64,000 nt of DNA from Epiperipatus broadwayi (taxonomy: Eukaryota > Onychophora > Udeonychophora > Euonychophora > Peripatidae). The stretch covers positions 186,001-250,000 of the forward strand of contig JAQFVV010012405.1 of assembly GCA_028023455.1 (NCBI GenBank), given 5' to 3'. Positions 12,873 through 25,640 of the stretch are shown piece after piece (within the stretch, counting starts at the first letter, position 1; every line of letters begins with the position of its first letter). The position numbers were made by a program, and so were the translations under genes. The notes under the pieces are model-generated. The model searched no databases. It had not been told where the DNA came from and saw nothing but the letters and a program-made list of their open reading frames with translations.

Positions 12873-13495
12873 TTTTTTAAAAAAAACTTTTAACAATCAA
12901 TTTTACATCATGAAAGTAGTTATCATATAAATGCAACTACAATACCATCATCACATACTTTTAAACAAATAGAAATTTTATTATATTTTACAAAGAGATA
13001 TATGTGAAAATACATGATTATATTAATCAAGATGAACAAATGAAAAAAAATTATCCTCTTCAGTATAAACACCAGACTTGAGCTGAATTGAAAACTTTTG
13101 AATCTAGTTCATCAGGCATGGATATTCTCACAATAATTTTGCCTTGATACTTCTAAAGTGGCTATTTTATATCTGAAACTTGAGGAATTATTTTAGAAGA
13201 GATGGGATTTTTTGGACATTAGGACTTTCTTAGAATCAGTAAATTTTTATTGGTAGTAGTAAGTTCTACGATTTTTACAGGAAAAATGTCTTTTAATCCT
13301 TATGAAGTGAGGATTCCAATAAAACAATTATCTCTTTTTAAAACACTTTTACTTGCATTTGGAAATAGACATTCAGATCTAATTTCTTAGTGTACTTATT
13401 AAAGAAAATATATTTTTTAATGATATTCATCAAAATTAAAATGAATATTAATGTATACATATATAAAAACTTTTAAACATAGTTCAATATATATA
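12873..13495. other. No gene recognised
   Basis: AT-rich, no ORF, no repeat match noticed. Confidence 0.5.
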
Positions 13496-13957
13496 CACAC
13501 CTGGGTCTCATTTTATGCAGTAGATAGGTTCTACAGAAAATGCGCACAAAAGAAATCACACAAAAATAGACCTAACTTACCTTGAAAAATGGGGGATATG
13601 TATTATAATTTTCAAAAATCGCATTAAAGCAAAGCAACAATGTAAATTACTTTAAAATTTGCAAAAAAAAAATAATGAAATAAAATATGACTAATAAAAA
13701 ATTTCAAATTTGGAAAAAATTGATACAAGACAAACTTTTTTTTACTTTTTTTTTTATTAACTACAGTATTTTATTTTAATCAAAATAATATATTTTTATG
13801 TGTAATTTACAGTATTTTATATTTTGTCATACATGTACAGTATTTTAATCATTATTGCTATTTGATGATATGCAAGTTCGTTTGTGAACTGATAAGACAT
13901 GAGATTCATCACAAGAGGAAATACAACTATCACCAACTTCATTGCTCTTATAGTACA

Positions 13958-14077
13958 ATTGCCCAAACTAAAATGTTTTCCAATCACTGTTGATCCTTCC
14001 CATTTCACTAGGCAATTTAAAATTGAAATTTTTCTTTCCAAAGAAATCCATTTTCTTGGGTGTTTTTTCCTCTTCAT
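13958..14077 (-). pseudogene. Tigger/pogo transposase N-terminal psq-type HTH fragment
   Basis: About 40 codons read SLERKISILNCLVKWEGSTV then IGKHFSLGNCTIRAMK. This is the pattern of the CENP-B N-terminal/psq helix-turn-helix in Tigger transposases (a basic start, SLExKxxIL, a GEG-S turn, and IGxHFxLGxSTIRxIK). In Tigger proteins this domain binds the terminal repeats, and transposition is done by a separate DDE domain that is absent here. The ORF continues for about 45 more codons (13817-13957) into unrelated sequence. Lying inside well-matched terminal repeats with TA duplication supports the call. Confidence 0.75.
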
Positions 14078-14570
14078 TAGGGTAAACTAAAAATTTAAAA
14101 TAAAATAAGAAAACTTAGACTTATGATAATAAAAAGACACTTACTCATCATTGTTGGGCAAAATTTAATTAAAACTAATAATTCAAAATTAAATTCTTAT
14201 TTTTGTCTTTAATTTTTAATTTTTAAGTCTGTTTAAAAATCAAATTTCATTGTTTCACATCACATTATGTAATTTTTAAATTTTTAATTACAATTAAAAA
14301 TCAGATTTTAATTTGTAATTGCAGACACTAAATGATTAATTGATTTGTGTACTCTTTTTTAAAAAGTAAAAATAGAATGTGATTTAAAATGCAAAAATAA
14401 CAATATGCGTAGTATACACATCTATAACGTTTGAACATATTTACATTATAATCATGTAAAATTTAATGTGTGTATATAAAATGGGGAAATCCTGATTTTA
14501 AGTGAATTATGAACTTCTTTGTTGCATAAAATCTATTACAGTACTATTGTAAAGTGCTGAAAATATTGAA

Positions 14571-14698
14571 ATTATCAAATGGAAGTCGAACTCTGATAAT
14601 GCACTATTATTTTAAATATGATGTGTGAGTGCGCAAAATTTATAATATTTAAAGTACTAATGCATGCATTATCAGAGCTTGACTTCTGATCTAATAAT
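14571..14698. repeat. Short palindrome nested in the Tigger-like element
   Basis: GAAGTCGAACTCTGATAATG (14582 onward) pairs with the reverse complement of CATTATCAGAGCTTGACTTC (14668-14687), with two mismatches. The loop is about 65 bases. Either a small nested fold-back insertion or an internal hairpin of the host element. Confidence 0.7.
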
Positions 14699-14798
14699 TT
14701 TTATCACAAAACAGTATACAAAGATATTAAGAAGAAACATGAATCGCATAACTTCAAAATCACATTAAAAAATCCACATAAAAGGAGACCCGGGTGAG

Positions 14799-16411
14799 TA
14801 TATATGTAAAAAATGGGGTAAACCACCCTTCTTTTATGCTATAAACTAAAAGCATTTTAAATGTTGAACAAGGGAACAAGAATAGAATGAGTCTATCTAT
14901 TCTTGGAGCTCTGATGTTTATAAGCATACCTTTGCTATTGTTGTTGGTAATTCAGAGAGAAATTAATTTAGCAGCCAGGTTGAATATGGCACTTAAAAGT
15001 TATTAAACTAATAATCAATTATTCATACACATTGAGCTATGTTTAATTTAAAGTTTACATTTTTAATCTTATTTAATTATTACAGTCAATGTGCTAAAAG
15101 AGAAATCCTCTCTCAAGCCTTATATAATTGACATAGTTGCTAAAAATTCTTGATGTAAATTGTTAATAAGCAACTATAATGCCAATTCTTATAAAAAAGA
15201 ACAAATTATTGCTAAAAAATTAGCATAAAAGAGTATCTGTAGTAAAAAAAGTTTTGAAAGTGTTAATAATTATTTATTTAACAATAAATTTGTTTTGACA
15301 CAATTAAATTTATGTTAAAGAAAAAAAATTGTATTTTATGAAATAGTTACAAATTTGTTTAACACACAAAAAATAAAACTTGAATTTTTTTTATTATGAA
15401 TCGTTTTGGCAATTTTTTTATAAGATTCTAATATATATGATTTCAGAATTAACTGTGGGTAAAATAAAACTTTTAACTATAACATCATATCTGTAATAAA
15501 AAACTATTAGTAATTATTTATTTAATGATAAATTTGCTTTAACCAATTAATAAAAAAATAAAATGCAGTGTGTATTTGTTAAATATATGTGTTAAATAAA
15601 AAAATTATAAAATCATAATTAGCATTGTTTTTTTTTTTTGTCATTTGAAAAAAAATAACGGAACATATTCAGCACTTAGGGGATGAAACCCTCTATATGA
15701 ATATATAAATGTGAAAGTTTGTTTACTTTATTATTTTATAACTCAACAACAAATATTGCATCAATCTTGATTAATCTTGCACATTTTTTTTTTTCATTTT
15801 TTGTCTATAATTTTATATGCTTTATATTTTTATTTTACATCCTTAAAAATCTGTGATAATTTGCAATATAAAAATGTTTGGAAAATCAAATGATATCAGA
15901 TAGAATCAAAAAGAGAGCAATACTAATTAAACAATTAAAGAAGTTGTAAGCTTTTTTTTTTTTAGGATTTCATTTTATTCCATATTTTAAAACATTACTA
16001 AATGAAATTTGATTAAAGGGATTATTGTTGTTTTTTTTTAAAAATAAATAAAAGTATTTAGTTTTAAAAATAACATTTTTCAGTAGAATATATGAAGTAA
16101 TATTTTAAAACAATCTTGCCTTCAAATTGTCATTTTACAAGAAGTTATAAAATAAAATACAACTTTTTTCACTTTCCATTTATTTGGAATTTTTTTTTTG
16201 TGGAAAATTAAAATGGTTTGGAATTTTTGTTTTTTGTGATCAGTTATAAAATATGATTATCTTTTGTAAAAAAATTAAAATCATTTTATATTATTCAAGT
16301 GATAAATTAAATATGTTGTTTTACCATTTTATTTAAGTATATTTTTACATAAGTAAACTTCATATTGGCTTGGAATTTTGATATTTCCTTCCTTTTTGTG
16401 TATAGAATTTT
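14799..16411. other. AT-rich non-coding stretch with long A and T runs
   Basis: No ORF and no repeat recognised. Confidence 0.5.
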
Positions 16412-16480
16412 ATAGGCTACTAGATGTACCCACAGCTTTGTTTATGTTAGTAAAATACTGCATTGTTTATAAATATATAT

Positions 16481-16797
16481 TATAATAATGCTTTTTTGTA
16501 AGGAGCTCTTTTTCATTCTTGAAATTATCAGAGATTTTAAGAATCTACACTTGTTTAAAATAATTGAAAATTGCAAGAATATGATCATTTCATAAAAGCT
16601 TTTCATGCCTTTTTGATTTTTATGATTTATTTGAGTTTCAAATGCTTTTATGAAATGACAATATTTTTGCAATTTCCAATTGTTTTATAACAAGTGTAGA
16701 TTTTTAAGATGTCTGAAATTTTTCAAGAATGGCAAATTAACCAAGAGGTTTTATTTTTCTACTATTTAATCAGATTTATATAAAAGCATTATTAAAA
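16481..16797. repeat. Fold-back palindrome with about 100-bp strong arms
   Basis: 16513-16609 pairs with 16640-16731: for example AATCTACACTTGTT and CATTTCATAAAAGC on the left recur as reverse complements AACAAGTGTAGATT and GCTTTTATGAAATG on the right. Weaker pairing continues outward to TAATAATGC at 16492 and GCATTATTA at 16785. Confidence 0.8.
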
Positions 16798-17065
16798 AAA
16801 AATTTTAAGTATTATTTTTTTTTTAATTTTTAGTTATATTTACATATTTTAAAAAATGGCTAAAACTACAAAAAAAAATTGACTAAAACTATTATTTAGT
16901 AATAAGATGTAAAAATTAAAAATATACTAACAAATAAATTTTTAATTTAAACATTATGTGATCATCTACTATATAAAAATATTTATGTATTGGCATTTTA
17001 AATAATTTAATTAATTAAGTATGAATTAAATCAATATTAACAAAATTTTATAATGTAATATTTCC

Positions 17066-17147
17066 ATTGGCCCATTTGTTAAAGAGTGTTTTTGGGAAGC
17101 ATAAGGACGTGAGTTCAAGTTCTAAACAGGAATGGATTTTTTTTTAT
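17066..17147 (+). repeat. tRNA-like SINE head or tRNA-derived pseudogene
   Basis: GGCCCATTTGTTAAAGAG resembles an A-box region (consensus of the type GGCNNAATGGTTAAGGCG). About 40 bases later GTGAGTTCAAGTTC resembles a B box (GGTTCRANNCC), and the segment ends in a T-rich run. No complete cloverleaf forms, so it is not a functional tRNA. Confidence 0.55.
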
Positions 17148-17372
17148 TGTTAAAAAAATTCAAAAACGTTAATATATACAGAAACATACATAGATCAGGT
17201 AAGTTAATATAAAAGCATTTAAAACACATTACAATAGTTATTTTTATCTACTGTTAATAATTCATGTATTTTATGTCATATAAATATTATTTAAATATGT
17301 TTTAATTAACAACTACGTTACATTCTTTTATTCAATTAATGCAAGCAAAGCTGTGGGACTAGCAGATGTTAA

Positions 17373-19234
17373 CCAAAACAGACTCTTTCAGAATGTAATT
17401 TACTATAAAATGTAATTAAAAATAATAAATGTTAAAAAAAGCTACTATATAAGTAGAATATTCTTAATCTAAATGCTTTATTATTCAACTTATTCTAATG
17501 TTTTACAAAACTTCACCGGTAGCTTTTAATTTTTTTTCTTTCAATAATATATATTACTGTACAAAAAATAGGTTACATGAATTCTACAATGGTTTTTTAA
17601 GTGTTACAATGGCATGACAGGTCTAACAAGTGTGTTATTAATTATATATATATATAAACTTAGAACTTTGTTCAAATATGCTTACAATTTTTTTTTCCCT
17701 TTTCCAAAATAAATTTTGTTATTAAAAAAAAATTGACATATCTTGCACATATCTGTGAGCATTCAAGCTCTGCGTTCACACTTCGGTGTTATATATATTA
17801 ACTGGTTAATTGGAAAAAGCCTTGAGTTTTTTGGGCAGATTAATATCAAGGCTAACCATGTACTATCAATATCTTTAATATATTCATCTGGGAAAGTTTT
17901 TTTTTTATTAAATTAAACCAGGTTTTTCAATGTCAATTAGTTCCCCTGTGCTCTTGAACAGTATTTGGAAAGATTTTCTATTGTCTCTTTCTTTTATAGT
18001 CTTTATTTTTTCAATTAATATTTTTCTAGGATTTGTGCAATTTGAATCAAATAGGAGTGCACACCGCGTAGCCACAAAGTAAACATTAAAAACGTTATAC
18101 TTCTAATTTCGGCAAAAATTCCTGCTTTTATACTTTGAACTAACGCAGACATCAGTGTACTTTTCTTTTTATGGATTGACTCAATTAAGATTCTACTAGT
18201 AAATAAACTAGTATGTACACAACATTCAGTAATTATCTATAAATTAATACGTCTAATTGCAGTGATCTACCTGTTTGTTTTGAGTCAGTAATATATATAT
18301 ATTTTTGAAATCCATTTAAAATTAGGAGTGTTCGATTAATAATATTTCATTTGTATTTTGTTTTTTATTTGTAATATTTTCACATTTGTAATTATGTAAT
18401 TATTAGGAAATTTATAACTACTTGGCAAATCTATTATTCTTTGAGAGTATAAATATAATCATATTTATATGTATATCCTGTGTTCTGTATTTGTAATGAG
18501 TTTTTTTTTTTTTCAAGTTTTTTTTTGTTTGTTTGTTTTCAATAAATAAATAATGTAAATTATTTGATAAATTTTTAAATAATTGTTGTCTTTTGGATTC
18601 AACTACTGAAAATAGCACATATGATGGAAGCATAAAATTATGTTTTTAAATATGCAGTCATCTGGTTATTAAAATTTGAACATATTAAACAAGTGCATCA
18701 GAAAATATATAAATAAATAAAAATGACGTTGAGGAAGGCATTAAAGACTTTCTTTTTTATTTTTTATTTTTAAAAAGACATTCACATTTTTAAAATGTAA
18801 TTCAGATTTATTAGTTGTACAAGTGTACTATAAACTTGTGATTTGAAACATCATAAACATTTATTGCATTTTACTAGGTCAGATTTGTTCTTTTTTTGAC
18901 AATTAATTATTAAATATGACAGCGCAATATATTTAATGTGAAATTATGGAAAAAATTCACATTATAAGTAACTGCCTTTTCTATTGCTGTTTTAGAAAGA
19001 AAAAAAAAAGGAAGTTAAAAAATGATATTTAAGAAGTAGAATGGAATTTATGAGTTAACTTTTATACAGAATTTCTGCTAACAGGATGATGTATATATAA
19101 CATTAGTATTTATATAGAGATTTTATTTTTGATTAATGTTTTGATTACACAAGTCTAATTTGTATATTGCTTAAAAATCGAAGTCAAATAATGCCATACA
19201 AAATTATTTTGAAATAATTAATATAGTAAAAAAG
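17373..19234. other. AT-rich non-coding stretch
   Basis: No supported gene or element. Contains short AT microsatellite runs near 17644-17656 and several poly-T runs. Confidence 0.5.
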
Positions 19235-19640
19235 AATTTATATGAATATTAACAAAGGCCATAGCAATGCCAATCAACCTAAGCCATGGATTAGCCTCCT
19301 TTCATTCCTAATATTTCAACAAAACTTCGGAAAATTTGCAGAAACCATTCGAGTAGCTTTAGATTACCTCCTTCGCTTAACAATCTACTTAACAACACCA
19401 AAGACAAAACTATTGAAACACACTCTTCAAATAGGTTACATTTCATACCCCCCCCCCCCAGTTTGCAGTGCAGGACATTATGGGGAATCTCAAGCCATTA
19501 GATCTATGACAGTCACTCAGCACGCCTATTTTTTTTTAAAAAAAAAAGCAAATGAAAATTGAACATAAATCATTTTTTTTGGATCAGAACTTGTTATGGG
19601 ACACATCTTTTTTTTATTTCAGCATCAAGACCATCTCAGA
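19235..19640 (+). pseudogene. Penelope-like element C-terminal fragment with GIY-YIG remnants
   Basis: A 106-codon ORF (19242-19562) reads NINKGHSNANQPKPWISLL, matching the linker of the copy at 7,190. CSAGHYGESQAIRSMTVTQH follows and corresponds to the YxGES...RSM...QH core of the GIY-YIG domain. After a frame change an FFGSELVMGHIF block continues, as in the other copies. A C homopolymer (near 19449-19459) and poly-T/poly-A runs have likely disturbed the frame. There is no RT domain upstream, so this is a 5'-truncated copy. Confidence 0.7.
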
Positions 19641-21334
19641 GAGGGAAGGAGGCATAGAGTATTGCAAGGGATCCACTTTCAGTCAACAGGAAAGAATATT
19701 TACATAAAAGACCCTATACATAATTTTTACAGAGTATTTTTCTTGTAAATGGTTAAACTTCCAGAGTGTCTTCATTTTGACTTTTTCATGATATAGTGAT
19801 CAAGTAAAAATAGAATGCCCTAAATAGTACTGTATAATTTAATAAAATCTGAATATAACACCATAACCATTGAAGGATATTTTCTATCATCTATGACATC
19901 CATCTGTCAGAGGCTATTATAATGAAATATAATATGAAAGAAAAAGAAAGTATATGTAGAATAAAAAAAATAAGAGCTTACCTAGTATTGTCTCTCTGAT
20001 TATTCTAATATAAGGCAAATGGATCAAATGCAATGAATCCAGCTGACATTAAATGTACATAAAATTCATCTAACCTTACCTATTCAATTTTCCAAAGCAG
20101 TCCACTAAAAAGGATCCAGGAAGCTAACCAAACTAAATAGTTGCAGTTTGAAATTACATGAAATCAAAAGCCTGTCATAACTGTTCATTTTTTTTATTAC
20201 ATGTGAATTAAAATAAACTAGGTAATCACCACACAGTGATTTAATAATTCTGAAGCTATGTGAAAGCAGTACACCAAATATGTGAGTTCAATGTAAAAAT
20301 GATGAAGAACACAAATGTGATCACAAAACAATTAAGAAATGAGTAATATTTTGTTATTCCATTTTATGGGCCTAAAATATGAAATATTATAAATCAAAAA
20401 ACTTAAAATATTATAATTAAACAAAATTGTATCATATTACATTTTGTAAATATTAATATTTTTTATATTTATTTCACAAACTCTCTTCATACAATTTATT
20501 TAAATTCTTTTATTTTTATGTATGTTGTTTTTGTTTTAATATGTCATGGGTTAGATGAACTTTGGAGTCAAGGTGTTTAGTGGGTCACATATATCATAAA
20601 AAGAGGAATGTCTTACTGATATACTAATTTTCTTCAGAGAATAATAATTATATTATATAAGTATTATGTAAATTTACAAAACTGATTAAGTTATGATAGC
20701 ATAATAAAGTTAGATTATTAATTTATTAAAAATAGCTTCTAGTTTTTATTCTATGATTTTCTCACATAGAATATAGTTACAATACTGAGGTAGATGCTAG
20801 TTTTTTTTTAAAATTTCATTTGATTGGAGCTGAACAATTACTCATGTTTTTTGAATCACCTGAAACAATAACCCTGTAATTATTATTAAGTTCATCGGAG
20901 ACTGTTGTGGCTAAATGGAGGGGTTTAGCATCAGTGAAGTAAGAGGTTTTAACCTATCCTATGTATGTTACATGTTATAGAGGTGGTGCCCTAGGCTTCA
21001 GGAATAACAGACTTATTATAAATAAAGACCTATTATAAGTAAAAAATGTCTATAATGACCAGGGATGGATCTGCTCTTTGATTTGAACTGATTTTACATA
21101 AATGGTGGACAGCAAATATTTTCAGTGTGGGTGTTGAAAACAAATGAATTTAATGAAAATCCAATATGATCATCATGATCAGTTAGGAATCATATTAAAT
21201 ATACCCATCTTGATCAATTCTAACTCCAATTAAGATTAGTGAGTAAAATTCACCTGCATTATAGCAAATGTAAAAAAGAGAATTTCATAGTTTTTGTTGA
21301 TATTAAATATAGGTCAATGTATATGGAAAGAAAG
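19641..21334. other. No gene recognised
   Basis: AT-rich, no coding signal. No repeat relation to the other segments was noticed. Confidence 0.5.
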
Positions 21335-21479
21335 GGAGTAAATCATTCTTCCCCAGGCTATGACTTAAGAGAACTCTAAATGTTCTGCAAAGAATCAAGC
21401 ATTTATTTGATTCTTGATTCTTTGTTCGACATTTAGAGTACTTTTAAGTCATAGCATGGGGTGTGTGACTTATTCACTC
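21335..21479. repeat. Palindromic fold-back (MITE-like), arms about 65 bp
   Basis: 21335-21399 pairs with 21413-21479 around a 13-base loop. GGCTATGACTTAAGAG, CTCTAAATGT and AAAGAATCAAG on the left are met by their near reverse complements on the right. Target duplication is unclear. Confidence 0.85.
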
Positions 21480-23328
21480 TATTTAAATATATTATAATGA
21501 AATTTATGGTTATATGGATTAGTAGAATGTGATTATTGGATGTATTTGTGCTTTTTTTGGGCTGATAATTATGCAATGGAAGTAAGATTTTTCTAATTCT
21601 ATATATAAGAAATATTACTAGGTGTGGGTATACTACTAATAAAGCCTTCCTGTTGAAATATTAAGCAAGCATTTATTAAATCAAGTGGTATCCTGCTTAG
21701 AAATAAGAAACTTTAAAGAAAGAAAAGTTTGTTTTGGATGCTATCTTGTCTCTGAAAAAGTATTTTCGTTTATATTGTTCAAACTCAGTTACATATTAAG
21801 TTGGTATCAGTGTGATAACTCCAAATTTTATAATTGTTTTTATCTCTTTATTCAGATTGGCTTTTAATTTCCACATTTAAAACAAATTGATATATTATTC
21901 TTGCTGATCTTGAAAATGCTTTATCACTTGTTAGTTTTTTTAATCTTTTTTCTTTTTACTTTTATTCTAATCAGATTGCATTCCACTTTTACAACATAGT
22001 GTGAAGTATCCTTAAACTAAATATAATAATTTCGTAATGTGTTTTTGTCTTCCAGTTATTTGTTAACAAAATTTAAATATTGTTAAATATAAATGAGTTC
22101 CCTTTTCATATATAGATTTTTTTTTTAATGTTAATAACTTACAAAGTGATGCATTGCCATATAATGCTTTCACAAATGTGTTCTGGTCTAAAACACAGAT
22201 TGTTAATAAATGATATTTGCATAGGTTTTTAGTTTATCAATAGTTCCAGATTAGATTTAAAAAGTTTATTGGAATATTTTATCTATTGATTTCATTAAAT
22301 TTAATACTGATTAATTTTCTTTTTTATTTGTGATATCACTTTTATATTAAATTTACAGATTTTATTTAATATTTTACATATAATTATTACTTTTCTACAG
22401 GTCCATTATGGTTATACTGATATACATAGTTAAAATGTTTTGTTCCCCAATACTTTTAATCCATCAACATGGTATCACAAAAATATACACAGACTACAAT
22501 TTACATAACACATGCTTTAATGAAAATGTTGAATTGTTAAAAATAAATAAATTAAAATCTGATTGTGATGTGAATATATATAATACATATATTATTAAGA
22601 ATAACTTTCATATAAAAATAAAATACCTCCAATTTTGTGTTCAAAATTTATGACATTAATTTTAAAATATGAAACCGAAAAGGAAAACCATGTAATTAAT
22701 TTTATAACCACAATGCATTTTTATAAAGAAAATAAACTAATATCATGCTTATATAGTTTAGAAACAAATTTATTACAATTTTATTTTAAAACTTTGTTTT
22801 CTTTGGTGTGAAAAAAAGCGGAATTAAGGTTATCAGTTTTCCATATATAACACACTTTTATAAAGAAATTAAATTAATCTTTTAAGATGTACATAATTTC
22901 TAATTGCTTGCATACTCCAGATACAGATCATGGTTTTATATTTAAAATTGGTTTTCACTAATTAATGAAGGATAAAACATGACTTTCTAATGTGAAATTG
23001 CTTAATTATTATATCATCCAAATCTTGAAAATCATAGTATAATATGTACAGCAAAATGTTTATAAAAAATTTAAGTTAATCTTTAAATTATATGAAAGTC
23101 ACAATTTTCTATACAATAATTTTTAAAAGCATATATTTAAAAATTAATTTTCATACAAAAAGGGGCAACACTTTATCCTTGTGTATGAGTACATTTATCT
23201 AATTTAATGTAGAAATATTTTCTTAGACTATATTTTTTCTTTATAACAAAGTTGAATAGTTAAAAATTTATCAGTTTATTTTTTATTTATTCTCAATACT
23301 ATGCAAAATAAAAACAAACATATCTTCC
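21480..23328. other. AT-rich non-coding stretch
   Basis: ORFs of 60 and 81 codons (21685, 22408) show no recognisable domain and look like chance. Confidence 0.5.
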
Positions 23329-25640
23329 ATGGTCACTGTGGATAACTGTAACTACATAGGCAGTGCAATGTTAGAGAAAATATACATGCAATTTAAGAAT
23401 AATTACAGGACCATCCTTTCAACACTGGGGACATTTGGAGTGAACAAGAGGAACCGAGTTATCATGGAATTTCAGAAGATCTTATTGTGCAGTGGCTTAG
23501 ACTTCTCCTGAGAACACTCATCTGGGCTGCGTGGCATACCAAGCTTCATCTTGGAGCACCTAGACAGGATCATGGCTCATGTGGTACAAGGAATAATTGA
23601 CATCTTAGCAGGGGATTTCCATCCTATCCCTGACAACTATGGGACTGCTCTTGTACCATTCATGAAAAACAAACTAATCTTTCCTGTTTAACAAATATAA
23701 GACCAATTTCCATGACCCCTCTCCTAATAAAGACAGTTGAATCCTTGGTCAAAAAATAAGATTCAACAGCAGCTGCTTACTGTGATTTCCAGGTACCAAT
23801 TTGTCCATAAGGGCTCATTGACTGGAGAGGCAGTTAGAAATTTTTTGCTTCTGGCAAAGTTCATCAGAGCCAAAAAAAAGAACACAGCCTATCATGGTCC
23901 AGTTGGACTTTGTGGCCACTTTTGACTCTGTTGTGCCTGTGCAATTGTTTGCAGTTTTCAGGCATTATGGAGTCCCAGTGGTGTACATGAGGATAATAGC
24001 CAACCTGCTGCTCAACAGATCTATCTGTATATCTTTAGATGGCTCTCTCACCCCAGGGTTTCAGCCACATCTGTCCATTCCCAGGGGTCACCACTAGTAC
24101 CTACCTGCTCTGTTGCTTACATTGACCTTTTTTTAAAGGAGTTTGAGAACAGGTTGCCTGAGTTATTTGTTCTGGCACTGGAGGAGGTAATACATCACAC
24201 TACTTATGTAGATTATGTGATCATCATTCTTCCATATGCTAAACACATTCCTTGAGAACAGGTTGCCTGAGTTATTTGCTCTGGCACTGGAGGAGGTAAT
24301 ACACCACATTATTTATGTAGATAATGTGATCATCATTCTTCCATCTGCTAAACACATTCCTCAGCTCTATCAAGTACTGAATGAATATGCTGAAAAGTAT
24401 AAATTAAAAAAAAAAATTAATCCTGCAAAGTCGGCAGTGTGGACAATTAACAGGGGTGAAAGTGTATCATCCAAATTCACTGGAAGGCTGCAAAATTTTC
24501 TTGTCTTTCTGGTGTCACTGTCAAGATCTGCAAATGTTGCCAGTGCCTTGGCTTCGATCTCTCTGTCACTTCTAGGAAAAGTGGCACTGCTGAACTTACT
24601 AATAATTCTGCACATAATCTACTACCTTTTATTTTTTAGGCCAACCAGGACTTCCAGAATGCCATAAGCTTTTATGGAAGAAGAGACTAGGGAAAACAGT
24701 CTGCATTAGTCTTGCCAAGGTTCAGAAATCAAAGGAACTGACTGGTCTTGGTCTGCACACAATTGAGGTATTCTATGCACAGGGAAAATTGGTGACACTT
24801 AGAGCAATAAGGGAAACAGAAATTGAACAGAAATTTGCTAGCTCGGTTGAGCCCACCAACACCTCACCACCAAGAAAAAGTAAATAGGTGGATGAAATGG
24901 AAGATTATTTTGGTGGGGTTGTCCAAGTGACAGAACAAGTTCTCAATAATAAGAATACATACTGGGATACATATAAGTTAATTAATCCTATGTAAGGAAA
25001 AATGCCGGCCTTACTTAATATCTCTGTAAAACTATTAATATGTATATTATGTTGTTCGTATGAGGAGACTATGAAACACTTTTTTATCTGCCCTCACTTA
25101 ATGGATCTTAGAAATAGACTAATTACAAGTATCTGATCAGGATGTATTGAAATCTTTTATCTTAATAAAGCCTTGATCAGTGGTAAATTTGCTGTCATAT
25201 GGATGTCTATCTTCATTCTGTTTGCTTTGTGGCTCACTAGGGTGCCATATTAAATTCAATCAAAACATGCAGAACCCATGGGTTAAATATAAGGAAACTT
25301 TATGTAATATTAAGATCAGACTGCTTACTGGCACCTGAGGGGATATTCTTGGATACATGGAAACAAATAGCACTGAATGACAACCAGAACTTCTCCCTAA
25401 CAATATGGTCTAAACTATGATTTCAAAGATATTAGAGGAAGATTCATCATAGCATCTGGAGGTCTGGGGTATGAAAAAAGATGGCAAGGTGAGACATTGA
25501 AATCAATTTACTGGAAAGAAGAACCAACAGATTGGCTGACAAAGAGGCTTTAACTCTGCAATTGTGTTTTTATGAGAAAATAATAAGCTGTGTAATAGTG
25601 GCAATTTGAATTATGGGGTCTCCCCCCAGAAATAATAGTA
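23329..25640 (+). pseudogene. Decayed non-LTR retrotransposon reverse transcriptase (L1/Tx1-like)
   Basis: Successive plus-strand frames give reverse transcriptase blocks in order. A degraded RPISMTPLLIKTVES-type motif lies near 23,700 and is followed by ISRYQFVHKGSLTGEAVRNF. LDFVATFDSVVP (motif A, near 23,910) leads into RSICISLDGSLTPGFQP (the segment before motif B). The catalytic box appears twice as YVDY and YVDN instead of Y-x-D-D. AEKYKLKKKINPAKSAVW (motif D) follows. A later MKHFFICPHLMDLRNRL (near 25,080) resembles the C-terminal region of Tx1/L1-type proteins. At least five frame breaks and a 109-bp tandem duplication through the catalytic motif make it non-functional. Clade assignment is by eye and uncertain; the endonuclease region was not found. 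Confidence 0.7.
24144..24361. repeat. 109-bp tandem duplication across an RT catalytic motif
   Basis: TGAGAACAGGTTGCCTGAGT at 24144 recurs at 24253. The whole 109-bp unit (24144-24252 and 24253-24361) repeats with few differences. The unit is not a multiple of three, so the two copies lie in different frames. Confidence 0.9.

Larger units (their letters stand above)
13496..14798. mobile_element. Tigger/pogo-like DNA transposon, internally deleted
   Basis: The left end CACACCTGGGTCTCATTTTA (13496) matches the reverse complement of the right end, CTCACCCGGGTCTCCTTTTA, with about four differences over 20 bases. Each end is directly flanked by TA (13494-13495 and 14799-14800), the target duplication expected of Tc1/mariner-pogo elements. 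The only coding remnant is a CENP-B-type N-terminal DNA-binding domain on the minus strand (13958-14077). At 1.3 kb it is far shorter than an autonomous Tigger and lacks a DDE domain, so it is non-autonomous. A further small palindrome sits inside at 14571-14698. Confidence 0.75.
16412..17372. repeat. Possible non-autonomous element with short terminal inverted repeats
   Basis: CCCACAGCTTTGTTT (16429 onward) pairs with the reverse complement of AAGCAAAGCTGTGGG (17343-17357), and the flanking CTACTAG/CTAGCAG blocks also pair. It encloses the fold-back at 16481-16797 and the tRNA-like segment at 17066-17147. Target duplication was not established, so the unit is tentative. Confidence 0.4.

Noticed and set aside
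17066-17147. Functional tRNA gene
   Set aside because: A- and B-box-like blocks exist but no cloverleaf or acceptor stem forms; same for 12760, 31490, 33500 and 47132.
24370-24615. 81-codon minus-strand ORF
   Set aside because: Antisense to the LINE RT fragment, which has the recognisable motifs.
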